From DAOVXM01 sp963746255 (GTDB lineage: Bacteria; Chloroflexota; Anaerolineae; Anaerolineales; UBA4823), in assembly GCA_963746255.1 (NCBI GenBank), contig CAVVAJ010000005.1, positions 682,001-746,000 of the forward strand: 64,000 nucleotides of DNA. Reading direction: 5' to 3'. The notes below the pieces were generated by a model that was not told where the DNA came from, searched no databases, and was given only the letters and a program-made list of their open reading frames with translations. Shown one piece after another: positions 54,762 to 64,000 of this stretch. The position numbers and the translations under genes are program-made. Numbering within the stretch: the first letter of the stretch is position 1; the number at the start of each line of letters is the position of its first letter.

Positions 54762-55888
54762 ATATTGCTTTTATTACCTTGGGTTTTAATCCGGTTAGAA
54801 CTTCCGGATTGGATATTAGTGGTGAAAGATTGGTGCGAGGTTTGTTGGAAAGGGGACATCAAGTAACTGTATTCGCAATCGGCCCCCCCGCTCTTACCGA
54901 ACTGGAGATTCATCCAAATTTGAAGGTTTTTCGGATTACGCCCAACCCAACAAACTGGATTGGTTATTCTATACAAGCCGCATACCAACTAAGGAAAATC
55001 GAAAAAATCCAATCATTTGATATTAAACATTTCTGGGATGTACATTTTGCTTATGGTTATCGGGAACCCTATATCGCATCACTACAGCACTCATTCCAGC
55101 AACGAATAAATACGCGTCATATTAGCATACAACGATGGATTTATTATCAAACAGCTCGTTACTTTGCAGAGCGACCATCTGTGAAGCGGGCGAAGGGATT
55201 GATTGCAGGTAGCAGGACTACATCAAGCCAATTCCGTAAGGAGTATAAACTTAAATCGCATCAGGTAGCTTTAGCACGGCATGGTATCGATATTACTAAA
55301 TACCAGCCAGGAATTGACGTAAGCTCATTACGTGACAAATTGGGAATTGCTAATAATGAACCTGTTATTATGTTTGCAGGATTTATTACTCCTCGCAAGG
55401 GAATTGATTATTTGGCTACCGTCTTACCCAGCATACACCCAAAACCACGCCTTATCCTAGTGGGGAAGATGGATTCTACTTTTCGATCTGAGTTTTATAG
55501 ATTAGTTGGATCTGCACACGAACAAGTAATTGAAGTTGGTTTTGTCGCTGATGAAGACATGCCAAAATATTATTCATTGGCAGATATATATGTTTCTACT
55601 TCCTTATTAGAAGGATTTGGATTGCCAATTATTGAATCATTAGCATGTGGTACGCCTATTGTTGCATTCCGAGGTGGTTCTATTGCGGAAATAACCGGTC
55701 CGGGAGGAAAACTAACTGAGCCAGGCGACACGGCGACAATTGCTTATGAGATTTCAGAGTTATTATCGGATCCAGATCAAAGGAAAGCTTTGGGAAGTAG
55801 GGGCAGACAGTATGTTTTGGAGAATTTTACCGTAGACATGATGGTTGATGCAATGGTGGATGCATATACTCGCTTTAGTGGTGAATAA
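54758..55888 (+). CDS. Glycosyltransferase family 4
   Basis: A 376-residue GT-B enzyme. The N-terminal GLDISGERLVRGLLERGHQVTV and the C-terminal VIMFAGFITPRKGIDYL, VSTSLLEGFGLPIIESLACGTPIVAF form the donor-binding half with the E-x7-E motif (EGFGLPIIE) intact. The sugar is unknown. It is translationally coupled to the preceding GT4 gene and converges with the GT-C-like gene at 56021. Confidence 0.92.
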   Translation: MNIAFITLGFNPVRTSGLDISGERLVRGLLERGHQVTVFAIGPPALTELEIHPNLKVFRITPNPTNWIGYSIQAAYQLRKIEKIQSFDIKHFWDVHFAYGYREPYIASLQHSFQQRINTRHISIQRWIYYQTARYFAERPSVKRAKGLIAGSRTTSSQFRKEYKLKSHQVALARHGIDITKYQPGIDVSSLRDKLGIANNEPVIMFAGFITPRKGIDYLATVLPSIHPKPRLILVGKMDSTFRSEFYRLVGSAHEQVIEVGFVADEDMPKYYSLADIYVSTSLLEGFGLPIIESLACGTPIVAFRGGSIAEITGPGGKLTEPGDTATIAYEISELLSDPDQRKALGSRGRQYVLENFTVDMMVDAMVDAYTRFSGE

Positions 55889-56020
55889 TCTTCCTAATAA
55901 GGGAGAATTGGTTATTTAATACGATAGATATACAGGATGGATCAAGGAAATTATGTGACAATTATTGCCCGGAGAATGAACAGCATCCTTCTTGTGATTT
56001 TTTCGTAAACTTAGGGATGG

Positions 56021-58543
56021 TTATGTTGGTATTCTCTCAAAAATCCAAACTCTATCCTGGTGATATATGGGTCCAAAGCGCGGGCTTGCGAGTAATTGTT
56101 CAACGGGTAATAATGGATATTGAGAGTTGACAGCACCTTGACGTTGACCAATATATACATGTGTTATTCCGCGCTCGTCCAAGGCGTGCACAACATCTGG
56201 GTGATCAATGCCTTTTGCTTCAATCTCTGCTACAAGAGAATTAACCCAATCATAGTAATCTGACCGGTACCCTTCCTCGGCCACATAATTCAGTGGAGGG
56301 AGCATTGTTTGATGGTTTGCGACCAAAGGTAGCCACCAGCCTCCATCAGACCCAACAACAGAAGTCCCGCCATAAGCAAAAAAAGCGTTCACTAAGAAAT
56401 TTGAGTTAGATGGTAAATTATCTGCAATCCAGTAGCTAGCATTAATATCAGGTCTAGTTAACAAAGCATACCCATCTGGGTCCACGTTATTTATCCTTTG
56501 CTTCACCCCCCATATACCTAGATATCCAAATAGTATCAAGGTAGATGTAATAACGAGCGCACGTATAGCTATGGTTTTTATTTGAGAAGTATACCTACCT
56601 AGCTTTGTCGGATGGTACGCTACCAAAGCGATTATCATGGCTGTACCAGCTCCGAGGAATAAACTTACCGGGAAATAAGCTGCTATGAACACTGCAAAGT
56701 TGCTGAGTGCACCTTGACCTGGTAGACGTAACCATTGTGGATTTGCTGCTACTAATATGAGTAACCACCATAAACTAATAAGCATTACGCTTCTATTCCG
56801 TTTTAATATCCCCCATACAATCACTAGGAATGTGAGTACCCATATCGCTGTTGGAACATATTGCCAAACATCTCCAATAGAATTCAATTGCTGCATCGTA
56901 TTCGAGATTGGAATAGTTTGGGATGTTAGTTGTGCTGCTAAGATATCTGGAAGATTTCCCCCAAATGCGTTGATAATCCATGGGAGACATAATGCAAGAG
57001 AGATAATTGATATCAGAAAAAATTTCCGTATCAATGTGAGTGAGAATATTTTTGTTGCATATAGGATGTAAAAAGACGGTAGGAATAAAACTGCAAATAT
57101 CAATACACGGTAGTGGGATAGTGCCATTCCTGCTAGCACAGAACCAACAAGGAAGCTCATCCGTTTTGTTGACGTAAATCCATGAAAGTATTTCCACGCC
57201 AGAAATACCCACGTTGCCAATATTAACAGCCCAGTCAGTTGAGTATATCTTCCCCAATTTACATAATACATGGGGATAGGAAGTAATAATCCTGCAATTA
57301 GTAAAGTTACGATTCCTGACCATCGATTCTTGCTAATAAGCAATGATACTGGATACAGGCTGAAAACAGCAAACGCGTTTATGATCTGGCCTACCCATAG
57401 TGTTGATTGTGGTAGTGGGATATTGGTTAGCCAATGGAAAGTAGCCACTAGTGAATGAAAACCAAAATGGTATGTGAACGTAGCAAGTTCAGTGTATGGT
57501 TTCCAAGAATTAAATAAACCGTTATTATCCACAATCAGTTGGGCAATCATGGTATGCTGGAATGAATCTCCCCACATTGGAGCGTCTAAGTTGCGGATAG
57601 GCCAGAATCTTGTCGTGATAACTAATCCGATTATTAGCAACAAAACTAGGTCAGGTATAAAAATTCGAGGTGTCTTAAGATAATTTAGTGAACTAACATA
57701 TATACCTGAAATATATTTTGATCTCGTTGAGCGGTCAGCTAGTAGTTTTATAGGTTGGTAGTTTTTCCGAATGATGAGAACTAGGCCAAGGAGCGGTAGC
57801 AACCACGCATAAAGAAATCCTAATTGGATGTGGAAAAGATTTGAGTACAAGAATAGGATTGGATAGATTGCAATAGATACGCCTGATGCAAGAGAATATT
57901 TCTCAGGCCATCGATATTGATTCCATTTATCCAAAATTGTGCTGAGGATTCCATATCCGGGTATTATGATTAGAACAGCACTGGCAAAGAGAATGTTTAA
58001 CCAGTAAATTCCTTCCTGCAACAACCCTAAAATCAAGCCTTTTTGTTCATAGCTTAATTGGAAAGCAAGCTGATTATTTGTAGGCTTGCCATCTAGATAT
58101 GCTGATCCACTCAGATATGAATCGGCTGGACCTACACCTATTTGCACACTTCCATCTCCTATCATCTCTAAAAAGAGGTAATAATCTTCGTTTGTTGAAT
58201 CAATTAGCTCGTTGAAAGAAAACCGGTGATATCTTGGTTCATTTATCTCCGAAATCCGCAAAGTAGATTCCGCAAGAAGAACTGCATTATCCATTGAACT
58301 GGTGAGCAACGATAATTTGATTATTCCCTCCCCATTTTCTTTGGGTGACAAATGGATTCGGATTCCATTTAATCCATCAAATCGGGATAGAAATGATTGA
58401 CCAATTTGGTTCTCGCTATTCAGATTAATAAAGTCTACTGTGGATGGCTGCTCGGGCTGTAATATTGTTGAACAAGCAGATAAGAGAAAAATGATAGATA
58501 GCAATAAGCTCCATTGGATCTTTGTTACATCTACATTGTCCAT
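56021..58543 (-). CDS. Large polytopic membrane protein with N-terminal lipobox, GT-C-like
   Basis: An 840-residue protein. It begins with a lipoprotein-like signal (IIFLLSACSTIL, cysteine 24), then a soluble beta-rich domain (about 30-165), about twelve membrane helices, and a soluble C-terminal domain with GITHVYIGQRQG. GNLP/DAPMWGDSFQHTMIAQ after TM helices resembles the acidic loop of GT-C enzymes. The C-terminal 'VYIGQRQG' recalls the VDYIFYGPRER tail of the type A genes at 4602 and 8496. A sugar-transfer role in surface glycan assembly is inferred. Confidence 0.72.
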   Translation of the reverse strand: MDNVDVTKIQWSLLLSIIFLLSACSTILQPEQPSTVDFINLNSENQIGQSFLSRFDGLNGIRIHLSPKENGEGIIKLSLLTSSMDNAVLLAESTLRISEINEPRYHRFSFNELIDSTNEDYYLFLEMIGDGSVQIGVGPADSYLSGSAYLDGKPTNNQLAFQLSYEQKGLILGLLQEGIYWLNILFASAVLIIIPGYGILSTILDKWNQYRWPEKYSLASGVSIAIYPILFLYSNLFHIQLGFLYAWLLPLLGLVLIIRKNYQPIKLLADRSTRSKYISGIYVSSLNYLKTPRIFIPDLVLLLIIGLVITTRFWPIRNLDAPMWGDSFQHTMIAQLIVDNNGLFNSWKPYTELATFTYHFGFHSLVATFHWLTNIPLPQSTLWVGQIINAFAVFSLYPVSLLISKNRWSGIVTLLIAGLLLPIPMYYVNWGRYTQLTGLLILATWVFLAWKYFHGFTSTKRMSFLVGSVLAGMALSHYRVLIFAVLFLPSFYILYATKIFSLTLIRKFFLISIISLALCLPWIINAFGGNLPDILAAQLTSQTIPISNTMQQLNSIGDVWQYVPTAIWVLTFLVIVWGILKRNRSVMLISLWWLLILVAANPQWLRLPGQGALSNFAVFIAAYFPVSLFLGAGTAMIIALVAYHPTKLGRYTSQIKTIAIRALVITSTLILFGYLGIWGVKQRINNVDPDGYALLTRPDINASYWIADNLPSNSNFLVNAFFAYGGTSVVGSDGGWWLPLVANHQTMLPPLNYVAEEGYRSDYYDWVNSLVAEIEAKGIDHPDVVHALDERGITHVYIGQRQGAVNSQYPLLPVEQLLASPRFGPIYHQDRVWIFERIPT

Positions 58544-58582
58544 TAGTGTAATTGGATAATAATAAATGGAGGAATAAAATTT

Positions 58583-59548
58583 CTAATTTAGATCATCATC
58601 CAAATGTTGATCTAGTTCAAACCGCCGGAGCCGGTACAGCGTCTCTTCAAGTATTTTGCGGTTAAATCCTACTAAGTCAGCCACTAATCCGATTAAAAGA
58701 ACTTGAAAGCCCACGATGAGTAGCGCGGCTGACATGATGACAGATTGAATCAAACCACCACCAGTTTGGACTATGTAATTTAAATACAAGAAGCGTACAC
58801 CTAGAAAGACGCCTAAGAATATCATGAGCAGCCCGATGGTTGTGAAAACACGCAAGGGACGGTACATTGTATAGGCACGGATGATCGTCGCAGACGATAA
58901 TGACAAGTATTGCGGCATGCTGCGCATCAAGCGTGAAGGTCGTCTCTGTGGATTGGTGCGCACTGGTACATATTCGATCGGAATCCTTTTTGCACCAGCC
59001 TGGATCAACGTCTCCAGAGTGTAAGAGTACTCACTAAGCACAAGTGTACGCAAGGCTGCATCTCGCGTAATTGCCCGGAATCCACTTGTCGCATCGGGTG
59101 TATTAACACCGGATGCTTGGGCAATCACCCAGCTGCCCATCCGCTGGAGCATTCTTTTTGTTGGTGAAAACGATTTCAGGGTTGCCACTCCTCGGTCACC
59201 AACTACGATCTGTGCCCTGCCAGCTAATATTGGTTCAATCAGATTTTGGATATCACCGGCGTGGTATTGGTTGTCTGCGTCGGTATTAACAATTATGTCT
59301 GCGCCCATGCGCAAACTAGCTTCGAGTCCTGCAACAAAACCGGCTGCAAGACCAATATGTTCTGGCAATCGAACGATGTGATCGATGCCAATTGATTTAG
59401 CGATTTCAAGTGTGGAATCCGTGCTGCCATCGTCAATTACCAGTGTTTCGATCTTATCGATACCCGGCATATGGGTCGGCAGCGCTGCGACCGTTTCAGG
59501 TAGGGTTTCAGCTTCGTTGTAGCAGGGGATTTGGATGATTAGTTTCAC
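58583..59548 (-). CDS. DPM1/GtrB-like GT2 with C-terminal transmembrane helices
   Basis: A 321-residue GT2. The catalytic domain begins LIIQIPCYNEAETLPETV with LVIDDGSTDST, and IVNTDADNQY holds the DxD-like motif. Two hydrophobic helices (about 235-260 and 270-300) follow. This layout is that of dolichyl/polyprenyl-phosphate mannose or glucose synthases, which make lipid-phosphate sugars for GT-C enzymes. It could supply the GT-C-like proteins in this window. The start is GTG at 59548. Confidence 0.9.
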   Translation of the reverse strand: MKLIIQIPCYNEAETLPETVAALPTHMPGIDKIETLVIDDGSTDSTLEIAKSIGIDHIVRLPEHIGLAAGFVAGLEASLRMGADIIVNTDADNQYHAGDIQNLIEPILAGRAQIVVGDRGVATLKSFSPTKRMLQRMGSWVIAQASGVNTPDATSGFRAITRDAALRTLVLSEYSYTLETLIQAGAKRIPIEYVPVRTNPQRRPSRLMRSMPQYLSLSSATIIRAYTMYRPLRVFTTIGLLMIFLGVFLGVRFLYLNYIVQTGGGLIQSVIMSAALLIVGFQVLLIGLVADLVGFNRKILEETLYRLRRFELDQHLDDDLN

Positions 59549-59659
59549 AAGTGCCCGTGTATTTTAAGCAATGCGAGAATTAGCGAACCAACCAGTATAT
59601 CTGGTTTAGTCAACATGAAGTATACCATCCTGACCATCCAAAAGGAATCTTCGAAAATA

Positions 59660-59687
59660 AAATAGCGGTGTGCTGCGACCGCTATTT
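59660..59687 (-). terminator. Hairpin terminator of the M23 peptidase gene
   Basis: AAATAGCGGT (59660-59669) pairs with ACCGCTATTT (59678-59687) over 10 bp with an 8-nt loop. On the minus strand the stem leads into a T-rich ATTTTATTTTC. It follows the stop of the gene at 59745 by about 57 nt. Confidence 0.8.
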
Positions 59688-59744
59688 ACTAAGAAGTTAC
59701 ATTCAATTTTTATAACCGATGAGAATCGATTGTGTTGGATATTA

Positions 59745-62700
59745 TTACCCAGGATCATTATTGATCGTAGGTAGATATGTGAAGTATCCTACCCGAGCGA
59801 TCACTTGGTAAGATGCATCATCGCCAGTGATCCGGTCATCTATCGGTATGATCCTGAGAAACACTGTCTGGTCAGCGGCGGAAATATACTCCAAACTGGT
59901 GGGTTGACCAAAGTCTATTGACGGCGATTGGCCGATCTTACCACCGGAACTGTTGAATATACTGATATCACCTGGAGCTGCCCCGCCGGTGGGTATAACA
60001 TCCACATGGAGTGTGTCGCCTGCTCGAAGGAGGATTTGCGCCCAGTCCTCGTCCCCTTGCCAGGTTGAGTTATCTAATGGGTTGCAGAAGTTATGGATCT
60101 GGTTCGTAACTACTCCATCAAAGTGAGTAGCCAAGTTTGAGGTGTTGTCTATCTCCCATTGATCTGTCTGCGAGCACACAATATCAGGCACACGGGTACT
60201 GGCATCTGCGGTCAAGGAGAATGCTTCTTGGTTGCCGATCAGGTCGACTCCCCGTATCCGGAAGGCATACGAATGACCTGTGTCAACGAGAAACCATTTT
60301 TCTGTTTGATCTGAAGGTATATTCTCTCCCCAAGTTTGCCATGTTTCATCGTCTATTTTGGCTTGCAAGTCGTAATACCCCATCCCGGCCAAGTTGTCAG
60401 TCCCGCTCCATTCTAAATGGATCACCGAACTCATTAGGGACTCTGGTAGAGACTTGAGCTGTGTTGTAGGGGGTGTATGGTCGATGGCCAAATCCCAAAC
60501 CACAACATCTTTACGATTGCCGGCATAGTCGAATACTTTTGCATAGAAAGCGACCTCACGCTGATCAGATATGCTGGATGTGTCAAGGTAGGTTGACCAC
60601 CCATCAGACCCAACCGAATCAGTATCTAGATAAATCCAGTCTGTATTTTGCCAATCTCCTGAATGCCAGTAGAAATCAACATGACTCATACCAGATTCCA
60701 TGTCATTGGCCTGTACGAGCAGTGGCACTCCATTAGTGGGTAAGAATATGGCTCCGGGTGGGTTTGTGAAAGCGGCGAGCGGTCTGTCCCCATCATGATA
60801 GATACCCATTGTGTATGAATAAGTTTCACCACCTGCGGTGGGATGATTCCATGCTTGCACTTTAAGGAAGTACACACCGGTACGGTTGAGTGTGTAAGAA
60901 AACTGTGAATCAGTTTGTTCGGCGTAGACGATATCATCATTTTCAGTTACTACTGATGTACCATCGCCGTCCAAGAGGAAGATATATGTATCTAAGTCAG
61001 AATCTATCTGCTGGGCTTGAGTCGTTACACCAACATGGTCTCCAGCAATCCCGTAGAAGGAATAGAAGTCTATATCGCCACCCGGGCAGATCTCGGCAGT
61101 GATTTCCTGATTGTAGCTGATTGGTTGGGCAAGTGCGGGAGTATCTCCGGCGTCAACACCGGTGATGCAATAAGGTGGATTTGTTTGATCGATTGTGAAG
61201 TCATCGATATACCAACCAAGATAATTGTTGTACATATCGTCAAGTGTCTCGAAATGAAAACGCACTTGGATTGTGTCCCCAGCATAATCGGACAAGTCGA
61301 TTGCTGGACTGCGCAGCCACCAGTTTGGGGGATCATCATGCAGCTGGAGCAGGTTGACGAATTTACCGCCATTCCGAGATATTTGTACCCAGCGTTGATC
61401 CCATTGTGAATTGGTGGTTTCCGTTTCGTAACGGTACCAGAAGCGCAGGAAAAATCCTGTTTCGGGGATACTGACTGGTGGTGAGGTTAGATCACCGTAG
61501 TTTGCGCTTCCTGTCGCGTAGCCGGAATCAGAATTTGTATCGTAGACCCAACTGATTGACCCGCCATTGGGATTGGAGATAGATGCCTGATCCCAATAGC
61601 TGCTGTTAACCCATCCTGATGGACCATTCTCCATGTCATCGCTGTATGGGGCTGTTACGAGACCAGAGGTTGTTGGATTTGACGTGATCGTGAATTGCGT
61701 TAATGGGCTCCAGCTGGTCTCGCCAGCGCCATTGCGAGCTTGTACCCGCCAGAGATATTCACCTGGAGGATTAGATCCCATATGCAGGATAGGCGCGGAC
61801 TGCCACTCCCGCTGCTCGCCGTTGACCACAAACCTGAATTCCCGCGCGCCTCCGCGGTCATCAGCGACCAGCGTTTGGGATGTGTATTCGCGATGCGTAC
61901 TGGCATTTTGTGGCCACAACGGCTGTGGAACAGCAGGTTTATATGTTCGGGGGTAGATGGCTAGTGAGGAAGCTCGATCACTACCAATCCTGTTATCACT
62001 AAGATTGGCGTCATCCTGGATGAAAGTATCTCCCCGGCCACTACCGTCGGTATTATCAAACAGCGTTGCTAGTGAATTTGAACCCACTTGCAGCGATGTG
62101 GCTTCATTTACACCGACAGTTCCCAGCGTGTAGAAAAGAGTTGGATTTCCAGAATGCTCCAGAACAGTGCACGTGCCCTGGAAGTCAGCTTCACTATATA
62201 GTACGATTTGATTCGGCTCAGGACTGCAGACCGGTTGTGGGTCCGGACATTGGTATTCCTTAATAACATGCCGTAATCCGGGAAGACCAGCTGCCATATT
62301 GCCATCATTGTCCCTAATCTCTAAGGCCAGGCTGATGGGACCATCTGGGACATTCTGTGCACATAGATCCCATTGATAGCTAAATGGTGAAGATGTAAAA
62401 ATCTGACCGATTGGCTGCCATTCACCTTCAATCTTCGCTTTGAACCTGGCGTAGCTCAGTCCGCTATCTCCGTCAGCTGCCCATCCTTCTAGGTCAAGCT
62501 TATTGTTGGTGATGTAATCTCCGGTCTGAGGAGCAAACATGTCGCCTACAGGTGGGGTGATGTCGCCGGGCGGAACATTGGCTGAGATGTATGAAGAACT
62601 GAATTCATCACACACATCATCAGTCTGGCAGTATGGCTCGTCCCAAGATACTCGCGGCCGGCCGCCATTGATCGCAACGTCCGAGAATTGGATATCAACC

Positions 62701-63614
62701 GAAACGCCCCAATACGACCAGTATGGTGTGCTCTCGACCTGAAAATGCAGATGATGCCCGGTGCTCGCACCTGTGTTATCCGCTATGCCGATATATTGGC
62801 CCTGCGCGATGGGGGCACCGATTTGTTTGAGAGTGGGTGGGATGCTGTCTTGGGCTAAATGCAGGTACAGCTGGTAAGTAACTGGGTAGGTCGAGGTGTC
62901 CTTTAGTACGAGATAGTTGACGCTGTCGTGATTATCGTTGGGGACATCATCCCGCCACAAGTATACGGTGCCCGATTTAGCTGCATGGATATCAAACATC
63001 GTTTTTGAGATATAGAAGTCGAAGCTGTAGTGGGCGTTTCCACTGGTGATATCAGCATCATGGGCTACTGACCTTGAGAGAAAGACTGTTTCCCCAGCCC
63101 GCCAAGGGAGTAGATAGCCGCTGAGCGGTGTAGTGATTTCTGATTCCGATTCTGATTGGATGCGGTTAATGGCGAGTAAGTCGATACGGGTATCATAATT
63201 GATCAATTCTTGAGGGGCATTGGCGATATACAGAGAGTAGGTCGGATCACCGGGTAGCGATACCATCCAACGTGTACCATCCCATTCAGCGGTTGCCAAA
63301 CCAGGTTCACTGGGCAGAGGATCACCAGACGTGGGGTCGCTCAACACCAGCCAGGCAGTTGCCCAGTTGCCATCTTCCGATATCGTAACGTTGTCGACCC
63401 TGATCATATCTGAGATGCTGCTGATGAAATAGCTGCTACTATTCTTAAGTGCATCTACAACGGCTCGACGAACATCATCCTCCTCGGAAGATTGGATTTT
63501 CTCGATCTTATCTATCCCAGCCCTGACTGCGAAAATATTAAATGTTGGCGTATGCTGGGCTGCTGTTATTACGGCCAGGATTATAGTTATAGCAGTAATG
63601 ATTAAGCGTCTCAT
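59745..63614 (-). CDS. Secreted multi-domain M23 peptidase with beta/gamma-crystallin, fibronectin-like and PPC modules
   Basis: A 1289-residue secreted protein. The N-terminal hydrophobic segment (about 3-20) is a signal. The M23/LytM peptidase domain (about 180-300) has AHYSFDF with the HxxxD zinc pair and GHHLHFQVE with HxH; this family cuts peptidoglycan cross-links or elastin-like peptides. Next come an Ig-like stretch, a beta/gamma-crystallin unit (about 455-545, NQIVLYSEADFQGTC), a fibronectin-like domain with TSWSPLTQFTI, a MAM/jelly-roll-like domain, a PPC domain (GDIDFYSFYGIAGDHV) and a second PPC-like C-terminal unit. The modules likely position the peptidase at a wall or glycan. 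No inactive residue is seen. Confidence 0.85.
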   Translation of the reverse strand: MRRLIITAITIILAVITAAQHTPTFNIFAVRAGIDKIEKIQSSEEDDVRRAVVDALKNSSSYFISSISDMIRVDNVTISEDGNWATAWLVLSDPTSGDPLPSEPGLATAEWDGTRWMVSLPGDPTYSLYIANAPQELINYDTRIDLLAINRIQSESESEITTPLSGYLLPWRAGETVFLSRSVAHDADITSGNAHYSFDFYISKTMFDIHAAKSGTVYLWRDDVPNDNHDSVNYLVLKDTSTYPVTYQLYLHLAQDSIPPTLKQIGAPIAQGQYIGIADNTGASTGHHLHFQVESTPYWSYWGVSVDIQFSDVAINGGRPRVSWDEPYCQTDDVCDEFSSSYISANVPPGDITPPVGDMFAPQTGDYITNNKLDLEGWAADGDSGLSYARFKAKIEGEWQPIGQIFTSSPFSYQWDLCAQNVPDGPISLALEIRDNDGNMAAGLPGLRHVIKEYQCPDPQPVCSPEPNQIVLYSEADFQGTCTVLEHSGNPTLFYTLGTVGVNEATSLQVGSNSLATLFDNTDGSGRGDTFIQDDANLSDNRIGSDRASSLAIYPRTYKPAVPQPLWPQNASTHREYTSQTLVADDRGGAREFRFVVNGEQREWQSAPILHMGSNPPGEYLWRVQARNGAGETSWSPLTQFTITSNPTTSGLVTAPYSDDMENGPSGWVNSSYWDQASISNPNGGSISWVYDTNSDSGYATGSANYGDLTSPPVSIPETGFFLRFWYRYETETTNSQWDQRWVQISRNGGKFVNLLQLHDDPPNWWLRSPAIDLSDYAGDTIQVRFHFETLDDMYNNYLGWYIDDFTIDQTNPPYCITGVDAGDTPALAQPISYNQEITAEICPGGDIDFYSFYGIAGDHVGVTTQAQQIDSDLDTYIFLLDGDGTSVVTENDDIVYAEQTDSQFSYTLNRTGVYFLKVQAWNHPTAGGETYSYTMGIYHDGDRPLAAFTNPPGAIFLPTNGVPLLVQANDMESGMSHVDFYWHSGDWQNTDWIYLDTDSVGSDGWSTYLDTSSISDQREVAFYAKVFDYAGNRKDVVVWDLAIDHTPPTTQLKSLPESLMSSVIHLEWSGTDNLAGMGYYDLQAKIDDETWQTWGENIPSDQTEKWFLVDTGHSYAFRIRGVDLIGNQEAFSLTADASTRVPDIVCSQTDQWEIDNTSNLATHFDGVVTNQIHNFCNPLDNSTWQGDEDWAQILLRAGDTLHVDVIPTGGAAPGDISIFNSSGGKIGQSPSIDFGQPTSLEYISAADQTVFLRIIPIDDRITGDDASYQVIARVGYFTYLPTINNDPG

Positions 63615-64000
63615 TTTGATGAGCCAAGAACTAGTAGGAGAAATCTTTACATTTGATCATTTTCATGAACTTAATATGAGCTGGTTCAATCATTCCGCTA
63701 CCTCCGCCGAAATTCCAAGAATGAACAAATTCACCCTTAAACTTATCTTACTTGGTACGGAAGTAATTTCTCCTTGCATAATTGTAGGCGAATGGTCATG
63801 GTAAGCTTCTTGCTATATGAGTACCGACTTGAAATTATCCATTTTTGACAGGAGAATATTCGGCAAAAAGCTACAGCTAATTTTTTGCAAGAAACATGCC
63901 TCCTATCCTTGTTCTTTGGGATGAAATTATTGTACATGGATATGAGAGAAAATTTTGAAAAAGCTTGTAGTCTGGTGGCTTCCTCCTGGTGATCTAGAAC
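63615..64000. other. Intergenic or unassigned end of window
   Basis: Two short opposing frames (67-68 codons) without ribosome binding sites or recognisable content occur here. No RNA gene or terminator is seen. The promoter of the minus-strand M23 gene must be in this stretch. Confidence 0.5.

Noticed and set aside
1..64000. CRISPR array, prophage or insertion sequence
   Set aside because: No regularly spaced direct repeats, transposase, integrase or phage structural genes were seen on either strand; short repeats found are hairpins.

Overview
The window looks like a chromosomal segment of a free-living, non-model bacterium. A Chloroflexota (Anaerolineae-type) genome is my best guess. This rests on the gene families present: LysW-like carriers, large YfhO-type and AZOBR_p60025-type membrane proteins, class V aminotransferase, NACHT-HEAT and subtilase genes in long chromosomal runs. 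It is not based on any marker gene. No rRNA, tRNA, CRISPR array or insertion sequence was recognised.

Layout. 1-1.2 kb: yggS (5'-truncated by the window edge), a yggT-like and a yggU-like gene. 1.2-4.5 kb, minus strand: a coiled-coil/C4-zinc-ribbon gene followed after 2 nt by a membrane-anchored NACHT-HEAT ATPase. 4.6-13.8 kb: five polytopic membrane proteins in order A-B-A'-B'-C. A/A' and B/B' are paralogues, so a two-gene module was duplicated. 13.9-16.1 kb: MoxR ATPase and DUF58 protein. 16.1-18.4 kb: an XRE regulator, gmd, and a winged-helix regulator whose receiver domain has lost its phosphorylation residues. 18.6-20.9 kb: three consecutive LysW-like mini zinc-ribbon proteins and a D-Ala-D-Ala-ligase-like ATP-grasp enzyme. 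This is the most unusual part of the window, and it is followed by a converging class V aminotransferase and a GNAT. 23-28 kb: a secreted phosphodiester glycosidase, a frameshifted MFS exporter, AlaX and a small membrane protein. 28.7-36.3 kb, plus strand: histone-deacetylase-like hydrolase, NYN-LOTUS protein, OsmC, double-hotdog thioesterase, a stand-alone SpoT-type HD hydrolase, a small methyltransferase, a PfkB kinase and a lipoprotein-type PIMT. 36.3-39.3 kb, minus: a spermidine-synthase-like membrane fusion and a GNAT. 39.5-46.1 kb: a candidate small RNA, then a large subtilase gene broken by five frameshifts, then an intact subtilase. 46.4-50 kb: LuxR-HTH/TM/Kelch protein, a lipoprotein and a four-repeat secreted protein. 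50.1-59.5 kb: a surface-glycan cluster (flippase-like protein, two methyltransferases, GT2, two GT4, a GT-C-like protein, a DPM1-like GT2). 59.7-63.6 kb: a 1289-aa secreted M23 peptidase with crystallin and PPC modules.

Themes. Much of the window serves the cell surface: lipid-linked sugar transfer, GDP-deoxyhexose supply, secreted proteases and cell-wall hydrolase. The carrier-protein/ATP-grasp group suggests amino-acid or small-peptide chemistry on a protein carrier, but its product cannot be told from sequence. All statements come from reading the sequence; no database search was done.
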